From Rotaria macrura (Eukaryota; Rotifera; Eurotatoria; Philodinida; Philodinidae), in assembly GCA_900239685.1 (NCBI GenBank), contig OENT01000722.1:1-64000 (forward strand): 64,000 nt of DNA, in the 5' to 3' direction. The translations under genes were made by a program, and so were the position numbers. The notes under the pieces are model-generated. The model ran no database searches. It was not told the DNA's origin and saw only the letters and a program-made list of their open reading frames with translations. Shown piece by piece: positions 22,726 to 40,419 of this stretch. Every line of letters begins with the position of its first letter. The stretch's first letter is position 1.

Positions 22726-24282
22726 ATGTCTTCAAGGGAAAGCACTCCCAACGAGGAGATTCCGCATCAACCTGTTCATTGGTCGGATGGAAACATCTCT
22801 ATGGGCGGAACAACGAAGAACATTTCAGAGGTTTCGAATAACGAGACAATAAGACAACAACAAATAGTGTACTATACGATGCCAGTAGATCCACAGACAA
22901 ATAATGGTTACCAATCAAATCTCTACGTACAGCAGCAACCTGATATCCAAAATGTGATCCAATATGTTCCAACTGAAGCTATAGTGCTCCCGAACTATAT
23001 TCAACAACAAAAGTCATCGAACAACAACAATATCTTAACTGGTGTACATGATCCACTGTTACATACCAACACGTCCCAGATTCAAGCATTCTCTACAGCA
23101 GGACAACAAATATTTAATTTAATGGATATCCCTCAAACAAGAATGAATAATCATACTGTATCATCAACGCCAATACCAAATAGCACCAAGAGAGGTCGTA
23201 ATGATGTTAGTGGTGTATCAGATTCGAACGTGCAAATGCATTATCAATATCATAATACTTATCACTCAGCTAACTCCAATACCATCCCATTTAAACGTCT
23301 ACGTGGTATGAATCAGTTGAATCCTCAATCTGTAGACAATATCAATGAACCTTCAGCCGAGGCCTACCAGTTCGCGAGCACCAGATATCCTTTTTCACCA
23401 TTCACGGTAATATTCTCACAGGATGTTCGAGACAAATTAGTGATCGACGAGTTAACTAAAAATATTCGCGAAAATGGCAACAATGATCTTAAATTAATTG
23501 CCTATCGTCGTGCAAGATCTGAAAACAATGAATGTAGAATCCTAATTTTCGTCGAAAATGCCGAATCATTCTTATTACTCTACAATCAAGCAAACTGGCC
23601 AACAACTCTTGCTAACAGCAACTATACAACAAGAAAACCTTCCATTCCACCACAACTCGCGCTCGTTATCCCCTCAGTATCTTTACAAACAAACTGGGAT
23701 GATTTCGTACAAGAACTAAAGGACCACTATCCCGATATCGCTAATGTTATTCGCATAAAGAACAAGGCACAACAACCAGTACGGGCCGTCAAGTTAGAAT
23801 TTACATCAGCAATCACGCGTAAAGAAATTTTGGAAGCGGGTGAAATCTCGGTGTTGCATATGAAATACAAAATAGTAGAATTCTTCGCTCAAGCAAATGT
23901 GCTGATCTGCTCAAACTGTTTCGGAATCGGACACTTCAGAAAGAATTGTCCAGAAAAAAATGAATCAACGTGCAAAACATGCAGTGACAAATGCACCAAC
24001 TTAAAAGATCACGTATGTTCTGGTATGTTAAAATGTAAACACTGTGGTGGCGCGCACATGTCAAATGATTCAAAATGTAAAGTACTACAAGAATATAGAA
24101 CTACTCTCACTCGAAATCTTCTTACAAAAATTTTTACCAAAAGTAGTGAGAACGTCCAGCAAGGTCAAGTAATTAATCATACTCCTAATTTCTATCCTAA
24201 GACAACAACAAATAGCTTATCTTATGCAAACGTAGTTAAAGGATCAATAGCAACATCAAATGACTTAATACTCAAAAGATAA
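22726..24282 (+). CDS. LINE ORF1, zinc-knuckle RNA-binding protein
   Basis: 518 aa. The N-terminal 200 residues are low in complexity and rich in Gln/Asn/Ser. Residues around 220-390 form a mixed alpha/beta region of the kind seen in RRM-like ORF1 domains (FSPFTVIFSQDVRDKL onward). A CX2CX4HX4C knuckle follows at about 395-408 (CSNCFGIGHFRKNC), then more Cys/His clusters to about 452, ending in CKHCGGAHMSNDSKC. It should bind the element RNA and form the ribonucleoprotein. The stop TAA at 24280-24282 is followed in the same frame by 102 further open codons, so an ancestral ORF1 of about 620 residues probably ended at 24591. The stop may be a defect in this copy or a read-through point. Confidence 0.85.
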   Translation: MSSRESTPNEEIPHQPVHWSDGNISMGGTTKNISEVSNNETIRQQQIVYYTMPVDPQTNNGYQSNLYVQQQPDIQNVIQYVPTEAIVLPNYIQQQKSSNNNNILTGVHDPLLHTNTSQIQAFSTAGQQIFNLMDIPQTRMNNHTVSSTPIPNSTKRGRNDVSGVSDSNVQMHYQYHNTYHSANSNTIPFKRLRGMNQLNPQSVDNINEPSAEAYQFASTRYPFSPFTVIFSQDVRDKLVIDELTKNIRENGNNDLKLIAYRRARSENNECRILIFVENAESFLLLYNQANWPTTLANSNYTTRKPSIPPQLALVIPSVSLQTNWDDFVQELKDHYPDIANVIRIKNKAQQPVRAVKLEFTSAITRKEILEAGEISVLHMKYKIVEFFAQANVLICSNCFGIGHFRKNCPEKNESTCKTCSDKCTNLKDHVCSGMLKCKHCGGAHMSNDSKCKVLQEYRTTLTRNLLTKIFTKSSENVQQGQVINHTPNFYPKTTTNSLSYANVVKGSIATSNDLILKR

Positions 24283-24354
24283 GACATCATCATAATAAAG
24301 GTCGAAGAAGAATCAACAGCAACTCGCCAATCGTTAGAAGATATTAAACAGGAA

Positions 24355-24591
24355 ATGAGAAGTCGGAATGAAGAAATGAAACGTCAGATTGAAGCGCTAG
24401 AAGAAAAAGTTAAAATAACAGAAAAGAAATTCATCGACCTCTCATTAAAAACTGGCGAAATCATTCAAAACATTTGTTCATCACTGTTAGCTCCAAAGAT
24501 ATCGCAAGGGCAACAATGGAAAGCTTATTGGCAGGAACAAATCAAAACACTTGAAGAAGCTAGATCAATGTTATCAAAACAGACACAATAA
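24355..24591 (+). CDS. LINE ORF1 C-terminal coiled-coil segment
   Basis: 78 aa from the first ATG. The frame is open from 24283 directly after the ORF1 stop and is the same frame as ORF1. The sequence is strongly helical and charged (RNEEMKRQIEALEEKVKITE onward), matching the coiled coils that let LINE ORF1 proteins multimerise. It ends in TAATG, where the last A of the stop is the first base of the ORF2 start, an arrangement that suits termination-reinitiation coupling. It is more likely the tail of ORF1 than an independent gene. Confidence 0.6.
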   Translation: MRSRNEEMKRQIEALEEKVKITEKKFIDLSLKTGEIIQNICSSLLAPKISQGQQWKAYWQEQIKTLEEARSMLSKQTQ

Positions 24592-27590
24592 TGCAATTCA
24601 CTATCAATAACCCTAATTATAAACACGCAAACATACACTATCAACGAGACGTTATGTTATCCCGCTTTATTAATCAAGCCAAAAATATTCTTGTACCAAA
24701 CGACTTTAAACTACTGAATGAAATAGTTAATGAATGGAATGGCAGCTCTTCTCTTTTAGAAGTGGAACATCGATGGACGCAACATCAAAGAATGAATGAC
24801 GCAAACAACCACGTGGCAACTACTCATCATATTCTATGTTTTAACGTTCGAGGACTAGACCTACGATGGGGAGAAGTCTGCTTGCTCGCTAAACAACACA
24901 ATTCAGATATTATAATTCTAGGTGAAGTTGGACATGTTGATTCCTCCTTAATTAACGCTGCATTTACGAACCAGAACATCTATTATCAAGCGGGTGAGAA
25001 CGCACACGGCGGTACGTTAATTATACTAGATAAAAAGTTGGGAGCTACTAGAATAACTTGTTCTATTCCGAATATATGCGCTATCGATATTCATCTAGAA
25101 CAAACGATTCGTCTAATAGGTATTTATGCCCCAGCGAGTAAAACATGGAACTGGACGGATATGACATCCTTAATAACAAATCATTGCATGGTATTAGGTG
25201 ACTTCAACATTGATATTGTTAGAGATGGTGATAAAGCTGATACACTTCTAGAATGGATGGACTCTTGCGGTCGCGCACCAGTCGTTCCAGATAGTAACAC
25301 TTCACTTCGCTCAGAGCGTACTATCGACTATGCAGCTACCATCGGAATTGATTTATCGATGCAAACTTACGATGGAGAAACATCAAGCGATCATAAGCCT
25401 ATAATTGGAGTATTATCATGTGATGAAACTTCTCCTGGTGTTACCTCTCGTACAGTGTGGCCTGTCTTTTCGATGATGCTATCTTACGTATATGATTTTT
25501 GGGAAAAAGAGTGGAACATCGAGTATGCCGACACCACATATGAAAGATTTGTCTCGTTTATAGCTCTACTCAAAACCAGATGCCAACACTACTTTAGGAA
25601 TAACCTCTCTAGACCGTCAATTCCGCGGAATATTGTCAAGTTATTAGCACAAAGTCGGTCTTTATCGTTCAAAGCAAAACGTACAGGTGATATCAACCTT
25701 AGAAAAGAAGCTTGTCGTCTTCGAAACCTAGCTCGTTACGAATTAAAATGCTTTCAAAGAGAAAAACTTTCCACTCAGTTAAAAGAAAGACACATACCAT
25801 GTGAAACTACAAGGTTGTTCTGGAACAAAACCAAAAGACACTTTAAAAAAGTATCATCTTCTCTAAAAGGATTCTTCTCTCCCAGTGGGGAAATTATAAA
25901 AGATGCACAATTAATGACTAACATGGCTGCAGACCAGTATGAAAAATTATTTGAAACCCCTACGGTGAATCGTCCACATCCTTATGTAGATGCGCCACAA
26001 GATGTAGGTGTTGAAACTGACGAATTAATTCCACCAGTTACTTATCCCGAATTGTTAAACGTACTACGAACAAAAAAGAAAAAACGATCGCTAGATATAC
26101 ATGGTCTCTCTCCGTATACACTGGATAAAATTCCAAAAAATTATTGGCATTTACTATTACAGCTGTACAATGACTCATTCAAAAAAGCGTATATTGTGAA
26201 GAAATGTAAAGAAGTACGAATGATACTGCTTGCCAAGAAAAACGTGGTATGTAATCCGGATCAAACAAGACCCATCTCGTTACTCGATGTGTTTCTAAAA
26301 GTTCATGAAAAATTATTTCTTAATCGGTTCCTCTTGATATTAAAAAACCGTGGCATCCTACCTGATAATCAATCTGGATTTCGAGCGGGTTTTAGACTGC
26401 AAACGCGTGTTCTATTACTCATTGAACAAATCTTCTCATACATGTCAAACAGCTCTCCTGTAGCAACAATATTCGTAGATTTTAAGTCAGCCTTTGATCA
26501 ACTATGGTTCGAAGGATCTATTGGCAAACTGGCTAGATTAGGAATTCCAAAAGCTTATATCAACTGGATTCGTGCTTGGCTATACGATCGTAAAGCAATT
26601 ATCGAAATTCAGGACAAAAGATCAAGGTGGTTCAATATTGAACGCGGTGGTCCACAAGGCTCTAGCTTTACACCTACGCTTTTTATTACTTATCATAGTG
26701 ATATGGCGGACTTCTTACCGGGTGCAATGTCTTTCTTCTTCGCTGATGATTTGGCAGCAGTACTAGCAGGGCAAATAGGAATTCGATTCACTAATCAATG
26801 TATTGATCTCGAACGTCGTGTACAACTATTTATGAACCAGTTAGAGTATTACTCAATCTTATCGGTACAACCAATCAACTTCTCAAAGACACAAGCGATG
26901 TTCTCAGCGAGAGCTGTTAGCTATCCAAATCCACTTCCTCTGATTCATTGCGGAGACCATGATTTAGAATGGATATCATCATTTAAATATTTAGGTTACT
27001 GGTTATCGACGAAACTGGGGTGGGGAAATATTATCAATAGAACTCGGCTTATTGTTCGGCAACGAACAGCTATGATCAATTCCTTCCGATTAAACGGTAC
27101 CTCTTCCATACAGTTACGTCGAGTTCTCTTCTCTACCTTCGTACTTCCATATTTCACGTGGTTATTCGCGTTATATCCATTATTTTCAGAGACACAGCGC
27201 ACTAATCTCAACCATCTGTATTTTACGTTACTTAAACGTACGTATCGTTGTCAATATTGGGAAGACTTATTCTTCTCCACACTATTCAATGAAAAATCGC
27301 TGGATGATCTTTGCTACGCGTACTGGGAAAGATACATGAAGTCATTAGAGAAATCTAGAGACGGTTATCTCCTGGCCGAACAATCAGAAACGAACGATCA
27401 CAGATCTCTATGGGTCAACGGTCAACGCAGCATTCGATGTCTTCGTAGATCCAAAAGATTCGTACCACATACAAATGTACTTGACCAAGCTCTATCCTGG
27501 ATGTCAACGCATGGCTCATCAGATTCGATTATTAATCTCGCAAGAGAAGATCTTCTCTGCTTTGCTACCTACCCAGAAAGTTTCGTATAA
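24591..27590 (+). CDS. LINE ORF2, endonuclease and reverse transcriptase
   Basis: 999 aa, uninterrupted. The AP-like endonuclease lies at about residues 80-275: ILCFNVRG, the catalytic Glu in IILGEVG, GDFNID near 203 and SDHKPI near 266. The reverse transcriptase runs from about 540 to 790: RMILLAKKN, TRPISLLDVFLKVHEKL, QSGFRAGF, the first catalytic Asp in VDFKSAFDQ near 629, RGGPQGSSFTP, and FFADDLAA near 717 with the FADD variant of the catalytic box. SFKYLGYWLS follows in the thumb region. No RNase H domain was seen. The protein would nick the target and prime reverse transcription there. The start ATG overlaps the preceding stop by one base. Confidence 0.95.
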   Translation: MQFTINNPNYKHANIHYQRDVMLSRFINQAKNILVPNDFKLLNEIVNEWNGSSSLLEVEHRWTQHQRMNDANNHVATTHHILCFNVRGLDLRWGEVCLLAKQHNSDIIILGEVGHVDSSLINAAFTNQNIYYQAGENAHGGTLIILDKKLGATRITCSIPNICAIDIHLEQTIRLIGIYAPASKTWNWTDMTSLITNHCMVLGDFNIDIVRDGDKADTLLEWMDSCGRAPVVPDSNTSLRSERTIDYAATIGIDLSMQTYDGETSSDHKPIIGVLSCDETSPGVTSRTVWPVFSMMLSYVYDFWEKEWNIEYADTTYERFVSFIALLKTRCQHYFRNNLSRPSIPRNIVKLLAQSRSLSFKAKRTGDINLRKEACRLRNLARYELKCFQREKLSTQLKERHIPCETTRLFWNKTKRHFKKVSSSLKGFFSPSGEIIKDAQLMTNMAADQYEKLFETPTVNRPHPYVDAPQDVGVETDELIPPVTYPELLNVLRTKKKKRSLDIHGLSPYTLDKIPKNYWHLLLQLYNDSFKKAYIVKKCKEVRMILLAKKNVVCNPDQTRPISLLDVFLKVHEKLFLNRFLLILKNRGILPDNQSGFRAGFRLQTRVLLLIEQIFSYMSNSSPVATIFVDFKSAFDQLWFEGSIGKLARLGIPKAYINWIRAWLYDRKAIIEIQDKRSRWFNIERGGPQGSSFTPTLFITYHSDMADFLPGAMSFFFADDLAAVLAGQIGIRFTNQCIDLERRVQLFMNQLEYYSILSVQPINFSKTQAMFSARAVSYPNPLPLIHCGDHDLEWISSFKYLGYWLSTKLGWGNIINRTRLIVRQRTAMINSFRLNGTSSIQLRRVLFSTFVLPYFTWLFALYPLFSETQRTNLNHLYFTLLKRTYRCQYWEDLFFSTLFNEKSLDDLCYAYWERYMKSLEKSRDGYLLAEQSETNDHRSLWVNGQRSIRCLRRSKRFVPHTNVLDQALSWMSTHGSSDSIINLAREDLLCFATYPESFV

Positions 27591-27889
27591 ACATCGTTAT
27601 ATAGGTCAGCTTGACAAAAAAATGAGGAGAGAAGCTGAGTGAATCCCCCCCCCCAGGAGGAAGAAAAAAAAAAGAACAAGAAACAAGCGCTTGATGCGTG
27701 TTAAGTAGGTGATAGAACATGAAATATTTCATACACTCACGTAGACTTAAACAAAAACGAAAACAATATTCCTGATGTTATCTCAAACCTTCGCATTATC
27801 AATTGAAGACTACCACTTTGGATGTATTATTAATACATCGTTAAAGAAACATTTCACACGTTCGCCCAGCTTTGCGTCGATAATTTTCA

Positions 27890-28087
27890 ATGGTGTCATT
27901 CATATACTATCTTACAGCTGTAATTACAGTACTCGTGGTGGTCAACAGATCTGAGGGCACTGAAGAGTCACAGAATCAACTAATGAATAGATCAAGGCTG
28001 GATAAGATATTAATCTCAGCGTTAGAAACACAAGACAGCATAAAAGCAAAAGAAGATCAAAAAATCAAAATAAAAACCAAGGCCTAA
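27890..28087 (+). CDS. Small ORF downstream of ORF2, predicted signal peptide
   Basis: 65 aa. The first 18-20 residues (FIYYLTAVITVLVVVNRSEG) look like a cleavable signal peptide or membrane anchor, and the rest is polar and lysine-rich. It begins 300 bases after ORF2 and ends 11 bases before the next ORF, which is in another frame. No homologue is recognised. It may be part of the LINE transcript. Whether it is expressed alone is unknown. Confidence 0.45.
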   Translation: MVSFIYYLTAVITVLVVVNRSEGTEESQNQLMNRSRLDKILISALETQDSIKAKEDQKIKIKTKA

Positions 28088-28098
28088 TCAACCCGATC

Positions 28099-28590
28099 GT
28101 GAACCACAATAATCAACTAAAACACATTGAAAATAAATTCAATCACATCGTCAATAATTATGCGAACTCAAGCCATATCAAAGAAGTAATCGAAAAAACA
28201 AAACTTATTCAGAAGCTCGTCTCTGGTCCCCCACAGCCGCATAATTCGTGGAGAGAACTATTACTACTCCTCATAAGCGGAGTTGTCATATTTTCTATAG
28301 CGTGTAAATTGTACAAGAAAATAATTATGCCAAAACTTAGAAAATTCATCTGGGAAAGTCAGGCCGGTGACTTTCCTAGCTCGTTTAAAATCAACTCGAT
28401 TAGTAAACAAGTGCAAAACAACGAGCAAAAACAAAAACATTCGTACTCCTTAGCTTCTAAGGCTCAGAATGAAGCATTTACGCTGAGCGAAACTATCAAT
28501 CAACTTGATAAACTGAATGAGACATGTCGAATATTAAATGAGACGGCACAAAACATCAACGTTCCAAGACGTGCAGACAATCAGCAGTAA
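28099..28590 (+). CDS. Small ORF downstream of ORF2, single-span membrane protein
   Basis: 163 aa. Residues 1-45 are a polar helix-forming segment, then comes one clear membrane span near 54-70 (ELLLLLISGVVIFSIACKLY), and then a basic juxtamembrane stretch and a polar tail rich in Asn/Gln/Glu with heptad-like spacing. No catalytic motif and no family is recognised. It lies between ORF2 and the pyrimidine-rich 3' region of the LINE, so it is most likely carried by the element. It could instead be an older host exon captured next to it. Confidence 0.5.
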   Translation: MNHNNQLKHIENKFNHIVNNYANSSHIKEVIEKTKLIQKLVSGPPQPHNSWRELLLLLISGVVIFSIACKLYKKIIMPKLRKFIWESQAGDFPSSFKINSISKQVQNNEQKQKHSYSLASKAQNEAFTLSETINQLDKLNETCRILNETAQNINVPRRADNQQ

Positions 28591-28659
28591 AATCGTAACA
28601 ATACAAAATGCTTCATTTCGCTGGCTAATACTGTAAAAGTCCCTAATATCTCCATCAGT

Positions 28660-28870
28660 ATGATTATTGTCCGTTTGGTTCCATCGCTTTTCTTCGTTTT
28701 TTTTTCCACCAACCTCCTTCTGATTTTTTCTTTTCCTCTCCTTCTTGGTTTATCGTTCTTCCTTCTCTCTCTTTCTTTTTCTTTCTTTTTTTTTAATCAT
28801 ATAAGTGCCTCTTCCTTTTTTTGTTTTCTTTTTTCGCTTCTGTCCCTATTCTGTTTACACATCGATATGT
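28660..28870 (+). repeat. Pyrimidine-rich tract in the LINE 3' region
   Basis: About 200 bases almost wholly C and T on this strand, with several runs of seven or more T. The open frame through it is a low-complexity artefact. Such tracts occur in LINE 3' UTRs, but a simple-repeat expansion is also possible. Confidence 0.7.
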
Positions 28871-28892
28871 TTTAGCTCATCTGTCCCTTTAG

Positions 28893-28905
28893 GACCGTCA
28901 TGGTC
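28893..28905 (+). other. Short hairpin near the LINE 3' end
   Basis: GACC (28893-28896) and GGTC (28902-28905) flank a five-base loop. Some LINE clades use a conserved 3' hairpin as the reverse transcriptase recognition site. A four-base stem alone is weak evidence. Confidence 0.25.
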
Positions 28906-28940
28906 ACAGGGAATATTATGGCAAAATAATAATAGAAACT

Positions 28941-29848
28941 AAAAAATGTAAACATACTCTTAACTTTAATTGCTCATATTGTAACCATTAAGTTTTTGTA
29001 TTATGTATCATCGAGCGTTTACTTATAGCAAACTCATACATCTATCAGATGTAAAAGGTATGTTTCAATTTTTAAATCCTTCTATTGTGCGACTATCTGA
29101 CGTTTTTATCGTATCAAGATCTTCTTTTTATAATAATGTTCGAATGGCAACATGATTTGAGACAAAAAATTGTTATTTACTTGAATTTTCTCCATGTACT
29201 CGAACGAATCATTGAGCTGACACTAACTTTAATCTAATATTTGCGTACTTCATGCCTATGTATATATATATGTATGTATACACTGATTAATTAATGCCAC
29301 AGATACGTTCCAATAAAAAAACCACTTAACTGATTGTCTTCGTAATGGCATAGCCTTTGACTTTGACTGCACCGTGTATAGTATTTACGTGCAGAAATCA
29401 AAATCTGATATAGGTGAAATATAGTTAAATTTGAAATGATGTATTTAATCGATGTACTAAGTTAAACTACGAACCCGTTTTGATAATTGGCGATCAATAC
29501 GAATTATCAGGCCACGTGTTAACTAAATTTATTGCACTAATAACTGATTTGAGTAGGATTTGACTCGACCAGATCTATAGTTTCAAAATTATTATTGCAC
29601 AATGCTTTGAGAGGTCTGATGCAACGTTCCTCTTTTTCTTTAAGCCTGTAAGTATGGTAGATTAGAGACGACGCCCACGAAAAAACGTATGTATGTATAT
29701 TGCTGATTTATCCTTCTCATTTTTCAATCTTCAAAATTATCATGTATTGGTCCCTTACGACTAAACGAACAGCAAAATACGCACGTTCTGCATAGATAAA
29801 GAGTGTAAAACAGGAATCAACTACGCAGAAGTTATAACCTTGGTATAG
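28941..29848. other. Spacer upstream of the ABC transporter
   Basis: Non-coding, AT-rich, with TATATA/TATGTATA simple-sequence patches near 29262-29282 and 29688-29700. It presumably contains the transporter promoter. No specific motif was accepted. Confidence 0.45.
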
Positions 29849-37678
<7,830 letters not shown>

Positions 37679-40419
37679 TTTGTTTGTTATGCTTGAACGA
37701 TAGAATATGAAAGAGAAAAATTTAACACTGGTTTTCTTCTAAATCAATTGTTGACTATTATCATTATAGAAAATATGAACTTAAAACTTGATTGAATAAA
37801 CATATCTGCAGAGAAGATAAGAACTCAACTTTTTATTCAAACTTTGCGGTTGTAGGAAACATTCATAAGTGCGTTTCTTATTGAAATAAACTCAAATATA
37901 AGCATCCTATGTTTGATTCAAAAACTTTGTAAACGAAACCGTTTATCCAATGTTAAAAATCAATCAACTACGTACAGTATCGTAGTTCTCTGAAATTTCG
38001 ATGTCTTTTTCCAAAATTTTTCTTGCAAATTTTTATAGCTTAAAAGAAAGCAATTTCATCTAAATATGCACTATGTAAACTGGACCCTGAAATAAATCGA
38101 TATAACCCTTCTTTTGTCTTCCTTTTCATCATCATGACAAGAACAAATAACATCTTCAGTAGCCTTGAGGATGTGTTTTTTCCGGGGACATTTCCTTCGA
38201 ACATATCCTGAAGATATGTCATATATAATTATAGAAGTTTGGTGGAAAAGATTCTACTGCCGTTCATTTGGCTTGCTGTCATAGTTTTGATATGCACTCG
38301 GTTGATCCCTATCTTCATTTGAATTGAATTAGCAGTATTGGATAACTCTTATTCACGGTAGTTGGTCTCTTTCTTTAGTTCATTGGGTCTCACAATGTTC
38401 GGATAATTCTAATAAGGTGAAACTAATTGAATCTATCACATATTTGCCACTGACTAGCAGCGCCACTGTCGAAACGTATCCCAACCTTCGTCTCTTTTAA
38501 ATATTGAACGAGAAAGAAAGACATTCCTTGTATGGCCCACAGTTCGAAATCCTGACCATTGAACATCTGCAGCTTGGAAGATCGACAAAATACAAAAGCT
38601 CATGTTTGACTGATGAGACACTGAATTTTCTTCACAAAGATCGACAACAAACCGATTACCTTGAAAACCATCAGCTTTGGAAATAAAGCATCGTTTAGAT
38701 CTTTTCGTACGAAAGAGATTGAATCTACCTTTGAATTATTAATCCTTTGGTTATTTTTGCACGTTTCCAATTGGATCGACATTTCCAAAAAATGTCACCG
38801 GAGTTCTTGACAATCTAAACTCAGCTGATCATACAAGTCTCGAACGAAAAATTCTGGAACGGAGTCTATGGTCAATTATAACAAACGGTCTTCAACGAAG
38901 GAAACATCATGATTCTTTCATTGAGCGCTACGTTTTTGAATGCATTTGTGGCAAAGAAGTTGCTGAAACATAAGAATATTTTCCTGAGATTTGAAATGAA
39001 CTGGGTCACTACTCACAAGTCAAGCCTGAGAGATGAAAGATATAGTCATTGATACTGATTTCATTTGACATAAATTTTTCCGTAATACTGCATCTTTTGT
39101 TTGATTTGTTGTGTCAAACCTTCAACATACATATGGCAAAACACACTTGAATTTTGTAACATATACTTGTCTTCGAAATGATATCGGTCTTTATTTCATG
39201 AAAAATTTCAGGAATCACTTCTGGTGACTGCTAAAGATTCGTTAGAATATGCACATCTTATTACAATCTTTTTCTTTATACTTGTTGATCATTTTTATTT
39301 TCCTATGATTGCATGGGGAGCTGTTAGTCTTTATTTACACAATCTAACTTTTAATGATAATTCAAAACTGGAATCGATTGACTTTTAACTAAGTATCAAA
39401 AAAAGCTAAGCGTGATTGTCAATTTTATGCGAACTAAATCAGCGTAGGAAAAAGTCAGTACTTTCTGAAGTCACAAACCATTTCAAGCTAATGACATACT
39501 TTCTTGATTAATCAAATTCAGCGAGAGGCTGTCACAGATTGAAACGTTTGATGGGCACTTGTTGTATGCCCATCATGTTCATCTTAGATTACATTGTCTC
39601 AACTGTCCAACATATGTTCCTAGTATGGCAAAAGTTCTGAAATATCATTCTGTCTTCGCACGAGTATCTATCGCTTCTCTCCTGCAGTTTTGAAAGTCAG
39701 ACGAGACCAGTTACGCAAAATAAACGTACGGAAATGTTCCACAACGGCTGAAATCCCGTAACCTTTCAGTGCAAAGCATACGCTCATAATAACTATATAT
39801 ATATTGATGCAAAATCAGTGTATGTGTCTTCGGTAAGAAAGCAGTATGGTTTTTTTCGGCATGCTGTACAACAGTTACTGTTGCCTGACTATTTCTAAAA
39901 TGTAATGTGAACGCTTTTTGATATTTAGCATCTGAATTTATCGATTGCTGAAATCTTTTAGTCACGAGCATTAAAATTGCTCAATGGAAAACATTGATTT
40001 ATTCATTATTCATCAGCGCATTGTGTTGACCCTACTGTCAAATGGCTTATATTTGAGGTTTCATAGAAATTTTCTATCCAATATGACAAATTAGTTAAGT
40101 GGTTACTCAGGCTTTGAAAATCACCAAGCCAGAATTTGACTATTTTTGTATTTGAATAGCGGAGATCGTGTCGCCTGCAGATGTTATCTTCAAAACAGTA
40201 AAAGAATACCCTTAAGAAAAACTTTGAAATTCCCTTCGACAAAAATGTGATTCAATTATAAGCGAGCTCTAATTTAGTCTCAAAACTCAGCTGTTGAAGA
40301 AGGATTTCGTATTGAGCACCTGTCAAAACATATACTAGTGACCCCCCCCCCCTCCCCACACACCCCCACATTGATGATAGTACACATATAGAGCAATTTA
40401 GATGATAATTATTTATTTA
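37679..40419. other. Intergenic, possible eroded coding remnant near 38490-38960
   Basis: No intact gene was found. Between about 38490 and 38960 on the + strand, short broken frames read like former coding sequence. One stretch (ERKTFLVWP followed by VRNPDH) weakly recalls the start of a BIR repeat of IAP proteins, but the zinc ligands do not follow, so no assignment is made. The rest is AT-rich spacer. Confidence 0.35.
40342..40370. repeat. C-rich low-complexity tract
   Basis: A run of C interrupted by CT and ACAC just downstream of the protease pseudogene. It looks like a simple repeat and is a likely spot for assembly or read error. Confidence 0.8.

Larger units (their letters stand above)
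22726..28940 (+). mobile_element. AP-endonuclease LINE with extra 3' ORFs
   Basis: This non-LTR retrotransposon contains a nucleic-acid-binding ORF1, a coiled-coil continuation, an ORF2 with apurinic-type endonuclease plus reverse transcriptase, two small ORFs, and a 3' region with a long pyrimidine run and a small hairpin near 28893-28905. The FADD catalytic box and CCHC knuckles fit the jockey/I/CR1 side of the LINE tree. The clade cannot be named from sequence alone. The limits are provisional: no poly(A) tail or target-site duplication was identified, and the right end is placed near the A-rich stretch around 28940. ORF2 is uninterrupted over 999 codons, so the copy is recent. One in-frame stop separates the two ORF1 parts. 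Confidence 0.8.

Noticed and set aside
28660-28875. 71-residue hydrophobic frame
   Set aside because: Poly-Phe/Leu/Ser artefact of the pyrimidine tract.
38494-38600. Possible BIR repeat remnant
   Set aside because: Only the opening TFLxWPxxRNP-like segment resembles BIR; no zinc ligands follow and stops interrupt it.
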